This document shows, piece by piece, positions 40,563-48,883 of a DNA stretch of 64,000 nt (its first letter is position 1; every line of letters starts with the position of its first letter). Below the pieces are notes generated by a model that worked only from the letters and a program-made list of their open reading frames with translations, was not told the DNA's origin and did no database searches. The stretch covers positions 62,001 to 126,000 of the forward strand of contig NZ_JACAEH010000002.1 of the NCBI RefSeq assembly GCF_013388945.1. Reading direction: 5' to 3'. Position numbers and translations under genes: made by a program. The stretch comes from Nitrososphaera sp. Lineage in GTDB: Archaea; Thermoproteota; Nitrososphaeria; Nitrososphaerales; Nitrososphaeraceae.

Positions 40563-41286
40563 TCACCATCTCCTCCCAGAACCTGCGCGCACGTCTTGTA
40601 ACCTGGTTAGCGTCATGCTCCACCACGTCAAAAGCGCCGGCTATCCACCACACGGGATGGGACACAAAGTATACCTTTTTGTCAAGGTGCTGGCAGACGC
40701 AGCCGTTGCGCCACCAGCCGCCGCTGTCTGCTATGTAATGGTAACCATCGCCCTTTAGCCGTGACCTGTCGTAGAGTCCGTCGGGCACTTCAATGTCCGG
40801 CGTTATTCCCACCAGGTGCTGCGAGACGTTGATACTGTTTGTCTTTAGCATGGCGCAAAACGCCTTGTGGACCGCGGCCATATCGCCGTCATAGCGGCCG
40901 TCGTAATGCAGGGCTATCTCGTGGCCCAGCTCGCCTATCTTTTTCCAGATCTCCATGTTTTCAGGGGAAAGGGCGTTGTACCATTCTGAATGCAGGAGCA
41001 CAAAGTAGGTCGCCCTTACGCCGTGACGGTGCTCCATCCTGGCAAGTTGCAATGCGTACGGCGGGAATACGTCGATATCGTGCGTTAATATGATCTCTTT
41101 TCGCTCGCTGACGGTCCCGGCCCTGCCAGCCATCGCCTTGAGTATGTCTGCATAGTGGCCCGGAGAAAAGCAGCACTTGCCAGTGTCGCTGTCCTGCTCA
41201 AAGCCCATCATCATGATGTTGCCTGCGCAGGCGTCGGGATAAATCCGGCAGTATGTCTTTTTTCGGAACACCAGAAAGTATATCAA
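40516..41286 (-). CDS. Polysaccharide deacetylase-like protein
   Basis: The 256-residue protein has the NodB-type elements: IILTHDIDVFPP (metal aspartate), ATYFVLLHSEWY and GHEIALHYD (metal histidines). It probably removes an N-acetyl group from an amino sugar before the neighbouring LpxD-like enzyme acylates it; this order is inference. The start is TTG 41286, close to the 3' end of the tRNA, so the gene may be read from the tRNA promoter. The ATG triplet near residue 25 is an alternative. Confidence 0.65.
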   Translation of the reverse strand: MIYFLVFRKKTYCRIYPDACAGNIMMMGFEQDSDTGKCCFSPGHYADILKAMAGRAGTVSERKEIILTHDIDVFPPYALQLARMEHRHGVRATYFVLLHSEWYNALSPENMEIWKKIGELGHEIALHYDGRYDGDMAAVHKAFCAMLKTNSINVSQHLVGITPDIEVPDGLYDRSRLKGDGYHYIADSGGWWRNGCVCQHLDKKVYFVSHPVWWIAGAFDVVEHDANQVTRRARRFWEEMVSEHRKQKVQVAARSA

Positions 41287-41295
41287 GGAAGATGG

Positions 41296-41407
41296 TAGCC
41301 CGGAGCAGATTCGAACTGCTGTCTCCAGGTTTCTTTTCTCTGTGAGATCCAGAGCCTGAAATCCCTAGCCCTTCCACCTTGGAGATTGGCCACTAGACGA
41401 CCGGGCT
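41296..41407 (-). tRNA. tRNA-Gln (anticodon CTG) with two introns
   Basis: The 112-base gene gives a 73-base mature tRNA. The acceptor is AGCCCGG/CCGGGCT with discriminator A, and the next three bases encode CCA. The anticodon stem TCAGG/CCTGG and loop CTCTGGA give CTG, after removal of an 18-base intron (plus coordinates 41331-41348) at the canonical 37/38 site, where CTCTG pairs with CAGAG to form the bulge-helix-bulge. A second insert of 21 bases (41369-41389) lies in the D-loop after GTGG, with a TCCA-AGG-TGGA hairpin. T-arm AGCAG TTCGAAT CTGCT is regular. Exact D-loop intron ends are ambiguous by a base or two. Confidence 0.85.
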
Positions 41408-41431
41408 GACCAACAACACGGCTGTCTCTCC

Positions 41432-41440
41432 GTTATTTTA
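41432..41440 (-). promoter_or_regulatory. TATA-like box for tRNA-Gln
   Basis: TAAAATAAC on the minus strand lies about 29 bases before the tRNA 5' end and overlaps the stop region of the upstream gene. Confidence 0.5.
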
Positions 41441-41791
41441 CCGTTTTGTGTTTACTTCCCTGATTACCTGGCCGTACTCCAGTATCGCCCGCTTGCGCAG
41501 GTACGGGATGAGCCTGTAGTGGATGGAGTAGATGTTCTTGTTCCGGGCGATGATGCCTTTAATCAAAAGCGACACAAAGCCTCCTGCGACCTTTGACGCC
41601 GGCGTGCCGGTGTCCCTGCAGAACCTGTCGCGCTTGGCGTGGTATTCTTTGAGCGTAAAATAAGGCCTGTTGATGTCAAGTATCAGCGGCCACACGACGT
41701 TTTCCCAGACCATCCTCCTGTTCTCGGTGGACGACGCGTGCTTGCCCTTTCCCCTGGGTGCCTCTACCTCTGCCTGTCCTTGGCTCAGCAT
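41438..41791 (-). CDS. Conserved hypothetical protein (117 aa)
   Basis: From ATG 41791 the protein has a polar N-terminus (SQGQAEVEAPRGKGKHASST) and then an ordered domain with ENVVWPLILDINRPYFTLKE and a basic C-terminus. It could be a small winged-helix or nucleic-acid-binding fold, but no motif proves it. The promoter (TTATAATT on the complementary side, 41819-41826) overlaps that of the divergent gene. Confidence 0.5.
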   Translation of the reverse strand: MLSQGQAEVEAPRGKGKHASSTENRRMVWENVVWPLILDINRPYFTLKEYHAKRDRFCRDTGTPASKVAGGFVSLLIKGIIARNKNIYSIHYRLIPYLRKRAILEYGQVIREVNTKR

Positions 41792-41799
41792 CTGAGTAC

Positions 41800-41826
41800 A
41801 TTTAAACACCGCGGGCCTTATAATTT
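41800..41826. promoter_or_regulatory. Overlapping divergent promoters
   Basis: ATTTAAAC (41800-41807) is about 24 bases before the plus-strand ATG 41827. TTATAATT (41819-41826) reads on the minus strand about 31 bases before ATG 41791. The two boxes are within 20 bases, so the genes should compete for TBP. Confidence 0.5.
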
Positions 41827-42555
41827 ATGATAATCCCAACTTTGCATAGTGGTATTTCGGTTAAAGACTCGCTGGACGCGCTTGCCAAAAAGTGGCCAAT
41901 TGACGACAAACTTTATGATCTGCAGGTAGGCCGGAGAAGCGACGTCGTGGACACGCAAGTCAATGTCAGTGGCGTGGTGTTCCACGTGCCCGCGCTTGAA
42001 AACGACGGGCTGTACGTCCTGTGGAAGTGCCTGTGGCCAGACTGCCACAACTGCTGCGAAAGGCAAGGCAGATTGCCATTGACAAAGGATGACATCGCAG
42101 TTTTGGCAAAGAAACTTGGTTATGATTCAAAAGCCGAGTTTGTGAGAAACGAGACCGGCATCTCAAGCTGGCAGGAGGAAGGCGTCGGCAACCTCATCAC
42201 CACTTTGAGCATGCTGTCGCTCAAGAGGAAAAAGGACGAGCGGGAGGAAGAGGACGGAACGCCCCTGCGCTGCAGGTTCCTTGACGACAATGGGTACTGT
42301 GGCATACATCCGGACAAGCCCGGCGTGTGCTGGCTCTACCCCTTTGCGTCGTGGCTTGAATCAGACAGGTTCGGCAAGCCTGTCGTGCACGCAACGTTCC
42401 AGTTTACAGGCGACTGCCCGGGCTTTTACCTTGAAAAATCACTTGACAGCATCATGCCTGTGCTGCAGGAATACGCGCCGAAAATATACGACTACAACAT
42501 GGCAGTGCAGCGGACGACGCGTGAAAATTACGGGTTTATCAGCTTTGTAAAATAA
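41827..42555 (+). CDS. YkgJ family cysteine cluster protein
   Basis: The 242-residue protein has the cysteine signature in longer form: WKCLWPDCHNCCER, LRCRFLDDNGYCGIHPDKPGVCWLYPF and GDCPGFYL. A metal or Fe-S cluster is likely and the role is unknown. Compared with the other copy at 9727-10290 it has about 70 extra N-terminal residues and a charged helical insert (KRKKDEREEEDG). The message is leaderless or nearly so. Confidence 0.8.
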   Translation: MIIPTLHSGISVKDSLDALAKKWPIDDKLYDLQVGRRSDVVDTQVNVSGVVFHVPALENDGLYVLWKCLWPDCHNCCERQGRLPLTKDDIAVLAKKLGYDSKAEFVRNETGISSWQEEGVGNLITTLSMLSLKRKKDEREEEDGTPLRCRFLDDNGYCGIHPDKPGVCWLYPFASWLESDRFGKPVVHATFQFTGDCPGFYLEKSLDSIMPVLQEYAPKIYDYNMAVQRTTRENYGFISFVK

Positions 42556-42567
42556 AGGAAAAAGAGG

Positions 42568-43191
42568 TCAGGCCTTGAACCTCTTTGCGACCTCGTCCCA
42601 GTTTACGACGTTCCACCAGGCTGTCACATAGTCAGCGCGGCGGTTCTGGTACTTGAGATAGTAGCTATGTTCCCATACGTCAAGCCCGAGCAACGGTGTC
42701 AGCTTCTCTGCCTTCCACCTCGTCCACGGGCTTGTCTGGTTTGGCATGGTGATGAACTGCACTCCGCCCGACGCGTTCTTCACGAGCCATCCCCAGCCGC
42801 TGCCTTGAACAGCAACAGAGTCTGTCTGGAACTTTGTCTTGAAATCTGCAAAGCTGCCAAACGCCTTCTTGATGGCGTCTGCAAGCTCGCCTGACGGCTC
42901 GCCACCGCCGCCCTTTTTCATGTTGTTCCAGAAAAGCGCGTGGTTGTTGTAGCCGCCGCCGTGAAAGTTTACCGCGCTACTCGAAGCTTCGGGAACGGTG
43001 TCAATGTTTTTCAAAATGTCAACAACGTCCATGCTCTGGAATTTGGCGTCCAGGTTCGCAAGCGCCTTGTTCAGGCCGTCAGTGTAGGCCTGGTGGTGCT
43101 TTGTGTGGTGAATCTCCATTGTCCTTGCGTCGATGTGTGGCTCCAGCGCGTCATACGCGTATGGTAATGGTGGGAGAGTAAAGTTTGCCAT
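42568..43191 (-). CDS. sodA: Superoxide dismutase, Fe/Mn type
   Basis: The 207-residue enzyme has the four metal ligands: H28 in MEIHHTKHHQAY, a histidine in NNHALFW, and Asp and His in LDVWEHSYYL. It removes superoxide in the cytoplasm. The residues near QGSGWGWLV do not settle the metal, since Fe and Mn forms differ only subtly. The protein lacks a signal peptide. It is monocistronic. Confidence 0.95.
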   Translation of the reverse strand: MANFTLPPLPYAYDALEPHIDARTMEIHHTKHHQAYTDGLNKALANLDAKFQSMDVVDILKNIDTVPEASSSAVNFHGGGYNNHALFWNNMKKGGGGEPSGELADAIKKAFGSFADFKTKFQTDSVAVQGSGWGWLVKNASGGVQFITMPNQTSPWTRWKAEKLTPLLGLDVWEHSYYLKYQNRRADYVTAWWNVVNWDEVAKRFKA

Positions 43192-43233
43192 GAGGCAGGA
43201 TCGCCGCCGTCGAATATAACGTTTTAGCGATGC

Positions 43234-44103
43234 TTAACCCCTTGTCTGCGGTGGAACCCTTGAAAGCGAAAGCGCGTGGTCGTCTATCATCGTGCCCGCT
43301 CCGACGCTGACCATCTGGACAGTGATGTCAAGGCCTGCCGCTTCCTGCGCTGACAGTTTGTATTTTTCTGCAAGGACCGTCCTTACTCTTTCTACAGGGT
43401 CAGAGATCTCGTCAAGAGCAGAGCGCACTGTCACGTCAAGCGTTGTCCCGACAATTTCGTCGGGCAACTTGCCTGAAGGGTCAGACTCGATGTTGAATAC
43501 TATCTTGTCCACCAGGACTTCGTGAGGGAGCTCTTCAAGCGCGTTTGCGGTGTAGAACACCTGAACGTCAAGTATGTCCACCGTGTCGCCCTGCCTGCCG
43601 ACAACAGCGCTGCTTCCTGAAAACAGCTGGCCGCTCACAGGCACTTCGATTATCACAAACCCCTCGACAAACTTTTCGTCGCCGACAAGCTGGCGCAGCA
43701 TGCTACAGACTATGCCCGTCGACGTTTGCGGTGCAAGCTCTTTCACTACAGGGTGTGTTGCCCTGCCGTCGTTTACAACCGCGGTCCACGTGAACTGAAC
43801 GTCAAAGTCCTGCTTGTTCAATATGCCGATGTCCGTGTCGTAGTGGCCCGGCCTGAGCGGTCCCTCGTCGCCTGAGATTGTGCCGCACTCGAACTTGGCG
43901 GTGTAGACTATGGTTTTGTCCTCGGTCTCGTTTGCTGGCGCGGTGTCGTCCTGCGCCACCCCCGGTGCATTTTGCTCGCGTGGAAGAGACACGAAAACCG
44001 TGGCTACTGCAACAACAGCTGCTATTGCAACAACTATTGCGAGGCTTTTCACCGGCGACACTGAAGCGAATTGCCGCTTGCGGTACTTAAACCGTAGCTG
44101 CAC
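43234..44103 (-). CDS. Membrane-anchored extracellular protein of unknown function (289 aa)
   Basis: A basic N-terminus (KYRKRQFASVSPVKS) precedes one transmembrane helix (about residues 18-40) and a long outer domain with two cysteines (FECGT and IVCSML). The domain is beta-rich in its first two thirds. The C-terminal third carries SDPVERVRTVLAEKYKLSAQ. It is divergent from the PEFG-type protein, so the two may serve the cell surface. There is no known family. Confidence 0.65.
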   Translation of the reverse strand: MQLRFKYRKRQFASVSPVKSLAIVVAIAAVVAVATVFVSLPREQNAPGVAQDDTAPANETEDKTIVYTAKFECGTISGDEGPLRPGHYDTDIGILNKQDFDVQFTWTAVVNDGRATHPVVKELAPQTSTGIVCSMLRQLVGDEKFVEGFVIIEVPVSGQLFSGSSAVVGRQGDTVDILDVQVFYTANALEELPHEVLVDKIVFNIESDPSGKLPDEIVGTTLDVTVRSALDEISDPVERVRTVLAEKYKLSAQEAAGLDITVQMVSVGAGTMIDDHALSLSRVPPQTRG

Positions 44104-44117
44104 AAGGTTGGGTCACG

Positions 44118-44126
44118 ATTAAATAT
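44118..44126 (+). promoter_or_regulatory. TATA-like box for the PEFG-CTERM protein
   Basis: ATTAAATAT is centred about 26 bases before GTG 44148, which supports a leaderless start at this GTG. Confidence 0.55.
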
Positions 44127-44147
44127 GATGTTCTACAAACCGTATTT

Positions 44148-45566
44148 GTGCTAGCGGGGAAAAAGCTGTTGGCCCTTGCATTTGCAGGGCTGCTGATCCT
44201 GCCCGCGCTTGCAAGTCAGAAGGCTTTTGCAGACGGGCTTTTTCAGGAAAACATCCAGGGAAACATCGCCGGTAGAGACGTAAACCTGTTCGTAAGAGTG
44301 AATCCTCCTATTTTGACCACAGAGACTGCGGGGGACAGATTCATGCAAGTACGGCTGTTTGAAGGCAACAACGAGACCATCAAGTACTCGACTTTTATCA
44401 TAGAGATCTCAAAGGTTACGGGCTCCGGCGAGGATACTATCATGAGCTCCAACGCCTTCCACACAGAAAGCGGCCTCCTCACGCTAAAGATACAGCCGCA
44501 GGAAGGAGATGTTGATGTTCAGGCCACGGTGGACGACTTTCTTCAGGCATACAAGGCCGATCCCGGCGGGACCATAAACATCAAAGGTCCCATTCTCCTT
44601 GACGGCGGCCTCTATCACTTTAGAATCGACGTCATCGGGGTAGACAACGTCAGGGCACTCTTGCCTCCTGATCAGATTAGGATCTTTGACACCTACCTTT
44701 CGGTGGGTGACGTCGTAACAGAAAACGTCCAGTACCAGGGCCAGAACTACCCTGCGACTCTGATATCATACTACGACAAGGTCGAGGGCTTTGCCTTTGA
44801 TCCAGACTCGCTGACTTACTCTTGGTCGATGCCTTTCAACTGGGACGTGGAAAGGATCAAGTCGGCGACAAGCATTTTCGTGCACGAGGAGATCAGGATT
44901 CCCAAGTCGTTTGCCGGCGTGGGCGACGTGACTGCTTTTGACGCGACGGTGAACGGCAAGCCCATCGTCACCAGGATGCTCTCTGTAGACCCGTTCTCGT
45001 CACAGGAGGATCTTACCCTGCACTTTCTGATAAACAGAAACGACATCCTGAGCCTGGCAGCGGACGTTCCAGACAACGCTGACACCATGCAGTTTGCGTT
45101 CTCGCCTGCTTCTGACGGAGGCGTAAAGACATCCGGCGAGATAACCACCGACACGGGCGGCATGCTTGTGTTGCTTGACTGGGAGCCTAACCAGCTCTCT
45201 GCAGAGAGCCAGACCACGCTCGGGCTTGAATTCCACGACGCGTTTTCAGGCGAAAGGATGGACGACGACGTGACCTACGACCTGCGCATCATTGCCCCTG
45301 ACGGGAACGAAGTGTATTCGCAGGAGAATCAGGTTGCAGAGGGAGGCTCTGACTCGCAGACGCTGACGTTTCCCGCAGACGAGACCTACACCGTCGAACT
45401 GGAGGTCAAGGGCGTGACCCGGGACGGCCAGTCTCCGGACCTGACAAGAAACGGCATAGCACGCGGCACTGTGATTGTGCCGGAATTTCCAGTCGGCGCA
45501 ATGCTGGCAGTGATAGGGGCGCTGGGATCGTTAGTCGCATACCAGCGGCTGGCGCGCAAGCCTTGA
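44148..45566 (+). CDS. Secreted PEFG-CTERM surface protein (472 aa)
   Basis: The protein begins with a signal peptide (KLLALAFAGLLILPALA, cleavage likely before the SQKAFADG region). It has a large beta-rich outer part and a C-terminal sorting signal PEFPVGAMLAVIGALGSL ending in basic residues, the PEFG-CTERM form recognised by the thaumarchaeal archaeosortase. The protein is therefore expected on the outer cell surface after removal of the tail. The outer part holds no cysteine that I see and no recognised enzymatic motif. Confidence 0.8.
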   Translation: MLAGKKLLALAFAGLLILPALASQKAFADGLFQENIQGNIAGRDVNLFVRVNPPILTTETAGDRFMQVRLFEGNNETIKYSTFIIEISKVTGSGEDTIMSSNAFHTESGLLTLKIQPQEGDVDVQATVDDFLQAYKADPGGTINIKGPILLDGGLYHFRIDVIGVDNVRALLPPDQIRIFDTYLSVGDVVTENVQYQGQNYPATLISYYDKVEGFAFDPDSLTYSWSMPFNWDVERIKSATSIFVHEEIRIPKSFAGVGDVTAFDATVNGKPIVTRMLSVDPFSSQEDLTLHFLINRNDILSLAADVPDNADTMQFAFSPASDGGVKTSGEITTDTGGMLVLLDWEPNQLSAESQTTLGLEFHDAFSGERMDDDVTYDLRIIAPDGNEVYSQENQVAEGGSDSQTLTFPADETYTVELEVKGVTRDGQSPDLTRNGIARGTVIVPEFPVGAMLAVIGALGSLVAYQRLARKP

Positions 45567-45955
45567 AAGGTTTCCACGACGAGCTGTCGCAAAAGACGTA
45601 CCGCGAGATGCCTTCAAGCCTGCAGGCCGCGGGCAAGGTGATGCTCCACATCGAGAGGTTCGAGGTGGGGCAGAGCTACGTCACTGCAAAGGTCGAGGAC
45701 AGAAACGGCGACAAGGTGAGTATAAACATCGAGGGCGGCCTGACGGGCATCGACCTGCAGGAAAACCTCTTCCGCCTGCAAGGCCGCACGCCCAAGTTTG
45801 CGTACGTCACGGCGACAATAAACGAGACCGGCAAGCTGCTTGTGAGAAAGCTGCCGGTCCTGGGCGTCAAGGACTGGCTCCTCATATACGAGGACGACCT
45901 GTTTTTGCTTGCGGTAAAGGACGCGTACGACGAGGTGGAAATAGTTGCAGTTTAG
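45563..45955 (+). CDS. Conserved hypothetical protein (130 aa)
   Basis: The TTG start overlaps the PEFG gene's stop (TTGA), so translation is coupled. The protein is cytoplasmic, beta-rich (MLHIERFEVGQSYVTAKVED, then KLLVRKLPVLGVKDWLLIYE). No known motif is present. Despite coupling to a secreted protein it has no signal of its own; it may act in the same pathway inside the cell. Confidence 0.5.
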   Translation: MKGFHDELSQKTYREMPSSLQAAGKVMLHIERFEVGQSYVTAKVEDRNGDKVSINIEGGLTGIDLQENLFRLQGRTPKFAYVTATINETGKLLVRKLPVLGVKDWLLIYEDDLFLLAVKDAYDEVEIVAV

Positions 45956-46124
45956 TAGAATAGCTGACAGGACGCAGCTTTTGACCACGCCTGCCAGCGT
46001 TTGTTCCCCATCGGTTTGGTCGATGTAAGGCTACTCATGCAGAATGATAATTTAAACCTGATGCCAGCACCTGAGGCGCTTGTCTATTTAATGATACGTA
46101 CAACTCAAAAACAACCAGAAATAC

Positions 46125-46132
46125 CTTTAAAT
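46125..46132 (+). promoter_or_regulatory. TATA-like box for HMG-CoA synthase
   Basis: CTTTAAAT lies about 30 bases before ATG 46158. The in-frame ATG at 46131 sits inside it and is therefore not the start. The 202 bases between this gene and the preceding one hold a second A/T-rich spot (46049-46055, AATTTAA) and no gene. Confidence 0.55.
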
Positions 46133-46157
46133 GACTATTGGCATCTGGAAGTACAGA

Positions 46158-47558
46158 ATGCCAGTCGTAGGGATCGATGATCTGGCGATCTACGTCCCGA
46201 AACTCTACATCGACTACAAGGATTTTGCTCAGGCCAGAGGCATTGATCCGCAAAAGCTCGAGTACGGTATCGGCATACGCAAGATGGCGATTGCCGACAC
46301 CAACCAGGACTCTGCCTGCATGGCGGCAAACGCTTGCCTGAAGCTGATGCAGAAAAACCACCTGCACCCGGAGGACATCGGCAGGGTCTACGTCGCCACA
46401 GAGTCTGCGCTTGACGAATCAAAGGCGATGAACTCTTTTGTGATAGGAATGCTCGAGCAGATCTACGGCGAGGGCTCGTTTGAGCACGCCGGCGGCATCG
46501 AGTGCAAGTTTGCATGCGTTTCAGGTTCTTACGCTTTGCACGACAACGCCAACTGGATACGCGCAGAGGAGAACAACGGCAAGGCCGCTATTGTCATTGT
46601 GAGCGACATCGCCAAGTACGACCTCGGCTCTGCAGGCGAGTACACGCAGGGCGGCGGCGCGGTCGCGCTCCTGATAAAAGAAGATCCGCGCCTGATGGCG
46701 TTTGACCCCAAAGTAGCGTCGACTATAATCAAAAACGAGTACGACTTTTACAGGCCCTTTGGCAAGGAGACCCCTCTCGTGAACGGCGGCTATTCAAACC
46801 TGCTTTACCTCATCCAGGTAAAGAAGGCCTTTGACGCGTACAAGGAAAAGGCGATAAAGACTGGCCTTGTGAAGCTGAGCGAAGGCGAGGCGATTACCGA
46901 TCATATAGATTTGTTCGCAGTCCACCTACCGTACCGCAGGATGGGCGAGAAGGCGCTTGCCTACCTCATGAGGCACGAGTGGCGCCACCTGCCGAGGTGG
47001 AAGCACGTCATAAAGGAGGTCGGCTCTAACGAGCCGCAGCCAAAAGACCCGCGTGGAACCATAGAATCGATACTTGCAGATACAGAATTCATGAAGGCCG
47101 ACGAGCAGTTCCGCCGGACGTTCATGCAGACCTCGTTCTACAACGAAGTCTACGAGAAAAAGCTGGCAAGCTCTCTGGAGGCGTCGGCGCAGATAGGCAA
47201 CCTGTACACAGCGTCGATGTACATGGGCCTGAGAAGCCTGCTCGAGTTCGAGCACAGAAAGGGCACCGACCTTGAAGGCAAGCGCGTCGGCTTTGGCTCT
47301 TACGGCAGCGGCAGCAGCGCGATGGTGTTCTCTGGCGTCATCCAGCCCACATACAAGGAGATAGTGAAGGGCATGGACCTTGAAAGCGACATCGGCGAGC
47401 GCGTCAAGCTGTCGATAGACGAGTACGAGAGGCTGCACCGCAAGGAGATAGACTACAACTCTGCAGTCACAAAGACAAAACAAGAGTTCGTGCTGATAGG
47501 CGTCGGCGGCAAGACCGCGGACAAGGCAGGATTTCGCGAATACGGCTACATCAGCTGA
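46158..47558 (+). CDS. Hydroxymethylglutaryl-CoA synthase
   Basis: The 466-residue protein belongs to the HMGS side of the thiolase superfamily: it opens MPVVGIDDLAIYVPKLYI and its catalytic cysteine is in GGIECKFACVSGS. It condenses acetyl-CoA with acetoacetyl-CoA for the mevalonate pathway to archaeal lipids. The length and the motif GSYGSGSSAMVFSG are of the eukaryote-like type rather than the shorter euryarchaeal form. The end overlaps the threonine dehydratase gene by 8 bases. Confidence 0.88.
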   Translation: MPVVGIDDLAIYVPKLYIDYKDFAQARGIDPQKLEYGIGIRKMAIADTNQDSACMAANACLKLMQKNHLHPEDIGRVYVATESALDESKAMNSFVIGMLEQIYGEGSFEHAGGIECKFACVSGSYALHDNANWIRAEENNGKAAIVIVSDIAKYDLGSAGEYTQGGGAVALLIKEDPRLMAFDPKVASTIIKNEYDFYRPFGKETPLVNGGYSNLLYLIQVKKAFDAYKEKAIKTGLVKLSEGEAITDHIDLFAVHLPYRRMGEKALAYLMRHEWRHLPRWKHVIKEVGSNEPQPKDPRGTIESILADTEFMKADEQFRRTFMQTSFYNEVYEKKLASSLEASAQIGNLYTASMYMGLRSLLEFEHRKGTDLEGKRVGFGSYGSGSSAMVFSGVIQPTYKEIVKGMDLESDIGERVKLSIDEYERLHRKEIDYNSAVTKTKQEFVLIGVGGKTADKAGFREYGYIS

Positions 47559-48801
47559 CCACGCGGAACTCTATTCCCTTCTTTTTGAACATCTCTATCA
47601 GTTTCGGTACGTTCTTTTCGCTTTCGAGCTCCAGGCTCAGGTAGACGCCAGCAGTTCCTGCAGGTATGTTGGAGCTGAGCCTGTCGTGCTCCACTTCGAC
47701 GATGTTCACCGAAAGCTCTGCAATGCCGTCGACGACTTCCTTGAGCGCGCCGGGCTTGTCTGGGAGCAGGATAAAGATCTTGACCATCCTTCCCATCTGC
47801 ATCAGACCCTTTGCCACTACCTGCCCGAGCAAATACATGTCGACGTTTCCGCCTGACAGTATTGAAACCACCTTCTCCTTCTTGCCCGCCGGGTGGCCGT
47901 TTGAAAGCAGGTACGCAAGGCTTGCCGCCCCCGCCGGCTCTACCACCAGCTTGGCGCGCTCCATGAGAAGGAACATTGTCTTTACTATTGCAGTGTCGTC
48001 TACAAGCACGATGTCGTCGAGGTTCTTGCTCACGATGTCAAAGGTGAGCCTGCCCGGGCTCTTGACCGATATGCCGTCGGCTATGGTGTAGCCTGCCTTG
48101 ACGGACTGGAGCGAGCCTTTTTTCACCGACTCTTTCATGGCCGGGAACGCCTTTGACTCGACGCCTATTACCTTGACGTTTGGCCTCTTTGCCTTGATTG
48201 CTATCGACAGCCCTGCCGCAAGCCCGCCGCCTCCGACTGGCAGGTAGATCCTGTCGACTCCGGGCAGGTCCTGCAAAAGTTCAAGCCCGACTGTTCCCTG
48301 GCCTGCAATGACATCCGGGTCATCAAACGCGTGGATGATGGTGCGCCCCTCTCTCTTGGCTATCTCCTGCGTGGCCTCCCACGCCTCGTCATAGTTAAAG
48401 CCCCTCTGGACGACCTCTGCCCCGTACGACTTTGTTGCGGCCACCTTGGCCGGCGACGCGTTCTTGGGCATGACAATCGTGCACGAGACGTTTTTCCGGG
48501 CGCTTGCAAACGCGACTCCCTGCGCGTGGTTGCCTGCAGATGCCGCAATGACGCCGTGCCCTGCCTGCTTTTCTGTCAGCCTGCCTATCTTGGCAAGCGC
48601 GCCGCGCACCTTGAATGAGCCCGTCAGCTGCAGGCATTCAAGCTTCAGGTACATGTTCGTCCCTGCAAGCCTCGAGAACGTGTTGGAATACTGCAGGGGG
48701 GTCTTTCTCACTATCCCGTCCATCATCTCGTGGGCCTTGACTATGTCGTCGTAGGACGGTGCCCTCTGCCTGCCCGGGTTCCACACGCTGTCTGCGTTCA
48801 A
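47551..48801 (-). CDS. ilvA: Threonine ammonia-lyase (biosynthetic or catabolic) with ACT domain
   Basis: The 416-residue PLP enzyme has the Schiff-base lysine in LTGSFKVRGA, the phosphate loop PVGGGGLAAG and, after residue about 335, an ACT domain (VKIFILLPDKPGALKEVVDG). It turns threonine into 2-oxobutanoate and ammonia, the first step of isoleucine synthesis, and the ACT domain probably gives feedback control. Whether it also uses serine is not visible. Confidence 0.88.
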   Translation of the reverse strand: MNADSVWNPGRQRAPSYDDIVKAHEMMDGIVRKTPLQYSNTFSRLAGTNMYLKLECLQLTGSFKVRGALAKIGRLTEKQAGHGVIAASAGNHAQGVAFASARKNVSCTIVMPKNASPAKVAATKSYGAEVVQRGFNYDEAWEATQEIAKREGRTIIHAFDDPDVIAGQGTVGLELLQDLPGVDRIYLPVGGGGLAAGLSIAIKAKRPNVKVIGVESKAFPAMKESVKKGSLQSVKAGYTIADGISVKSPGRLTFDIVSKNLDDIVLVDDTAIVKTMFLLMERAKLVVEPAGAASLAYLLSNGHPAGKKEKVVSILSGGNVDMYLLGQVVAKGLMQMGRMVKIFILLPDKPGALKEVVDGIAELSVNIVEVEHDRLSSNIPAGTAGVYLSLELESEKNVPKLIEMFKKKGIEFRVVS

Positions 48802-48883
48802 CGCTACGCAACAGCCTTGCGCCTTAATTATAATTTGTGCCTGCGTACCAAAAATTCAATAAGCTCCTCAAGCAAGGGCATCC

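Noticed and set aside
46131-46157. Upstream ATG as the start of HMG-CoA synthase
   Set aside because: This ATG overlaps the TATA-like box, and the conserved protein begins at ATG 46158.
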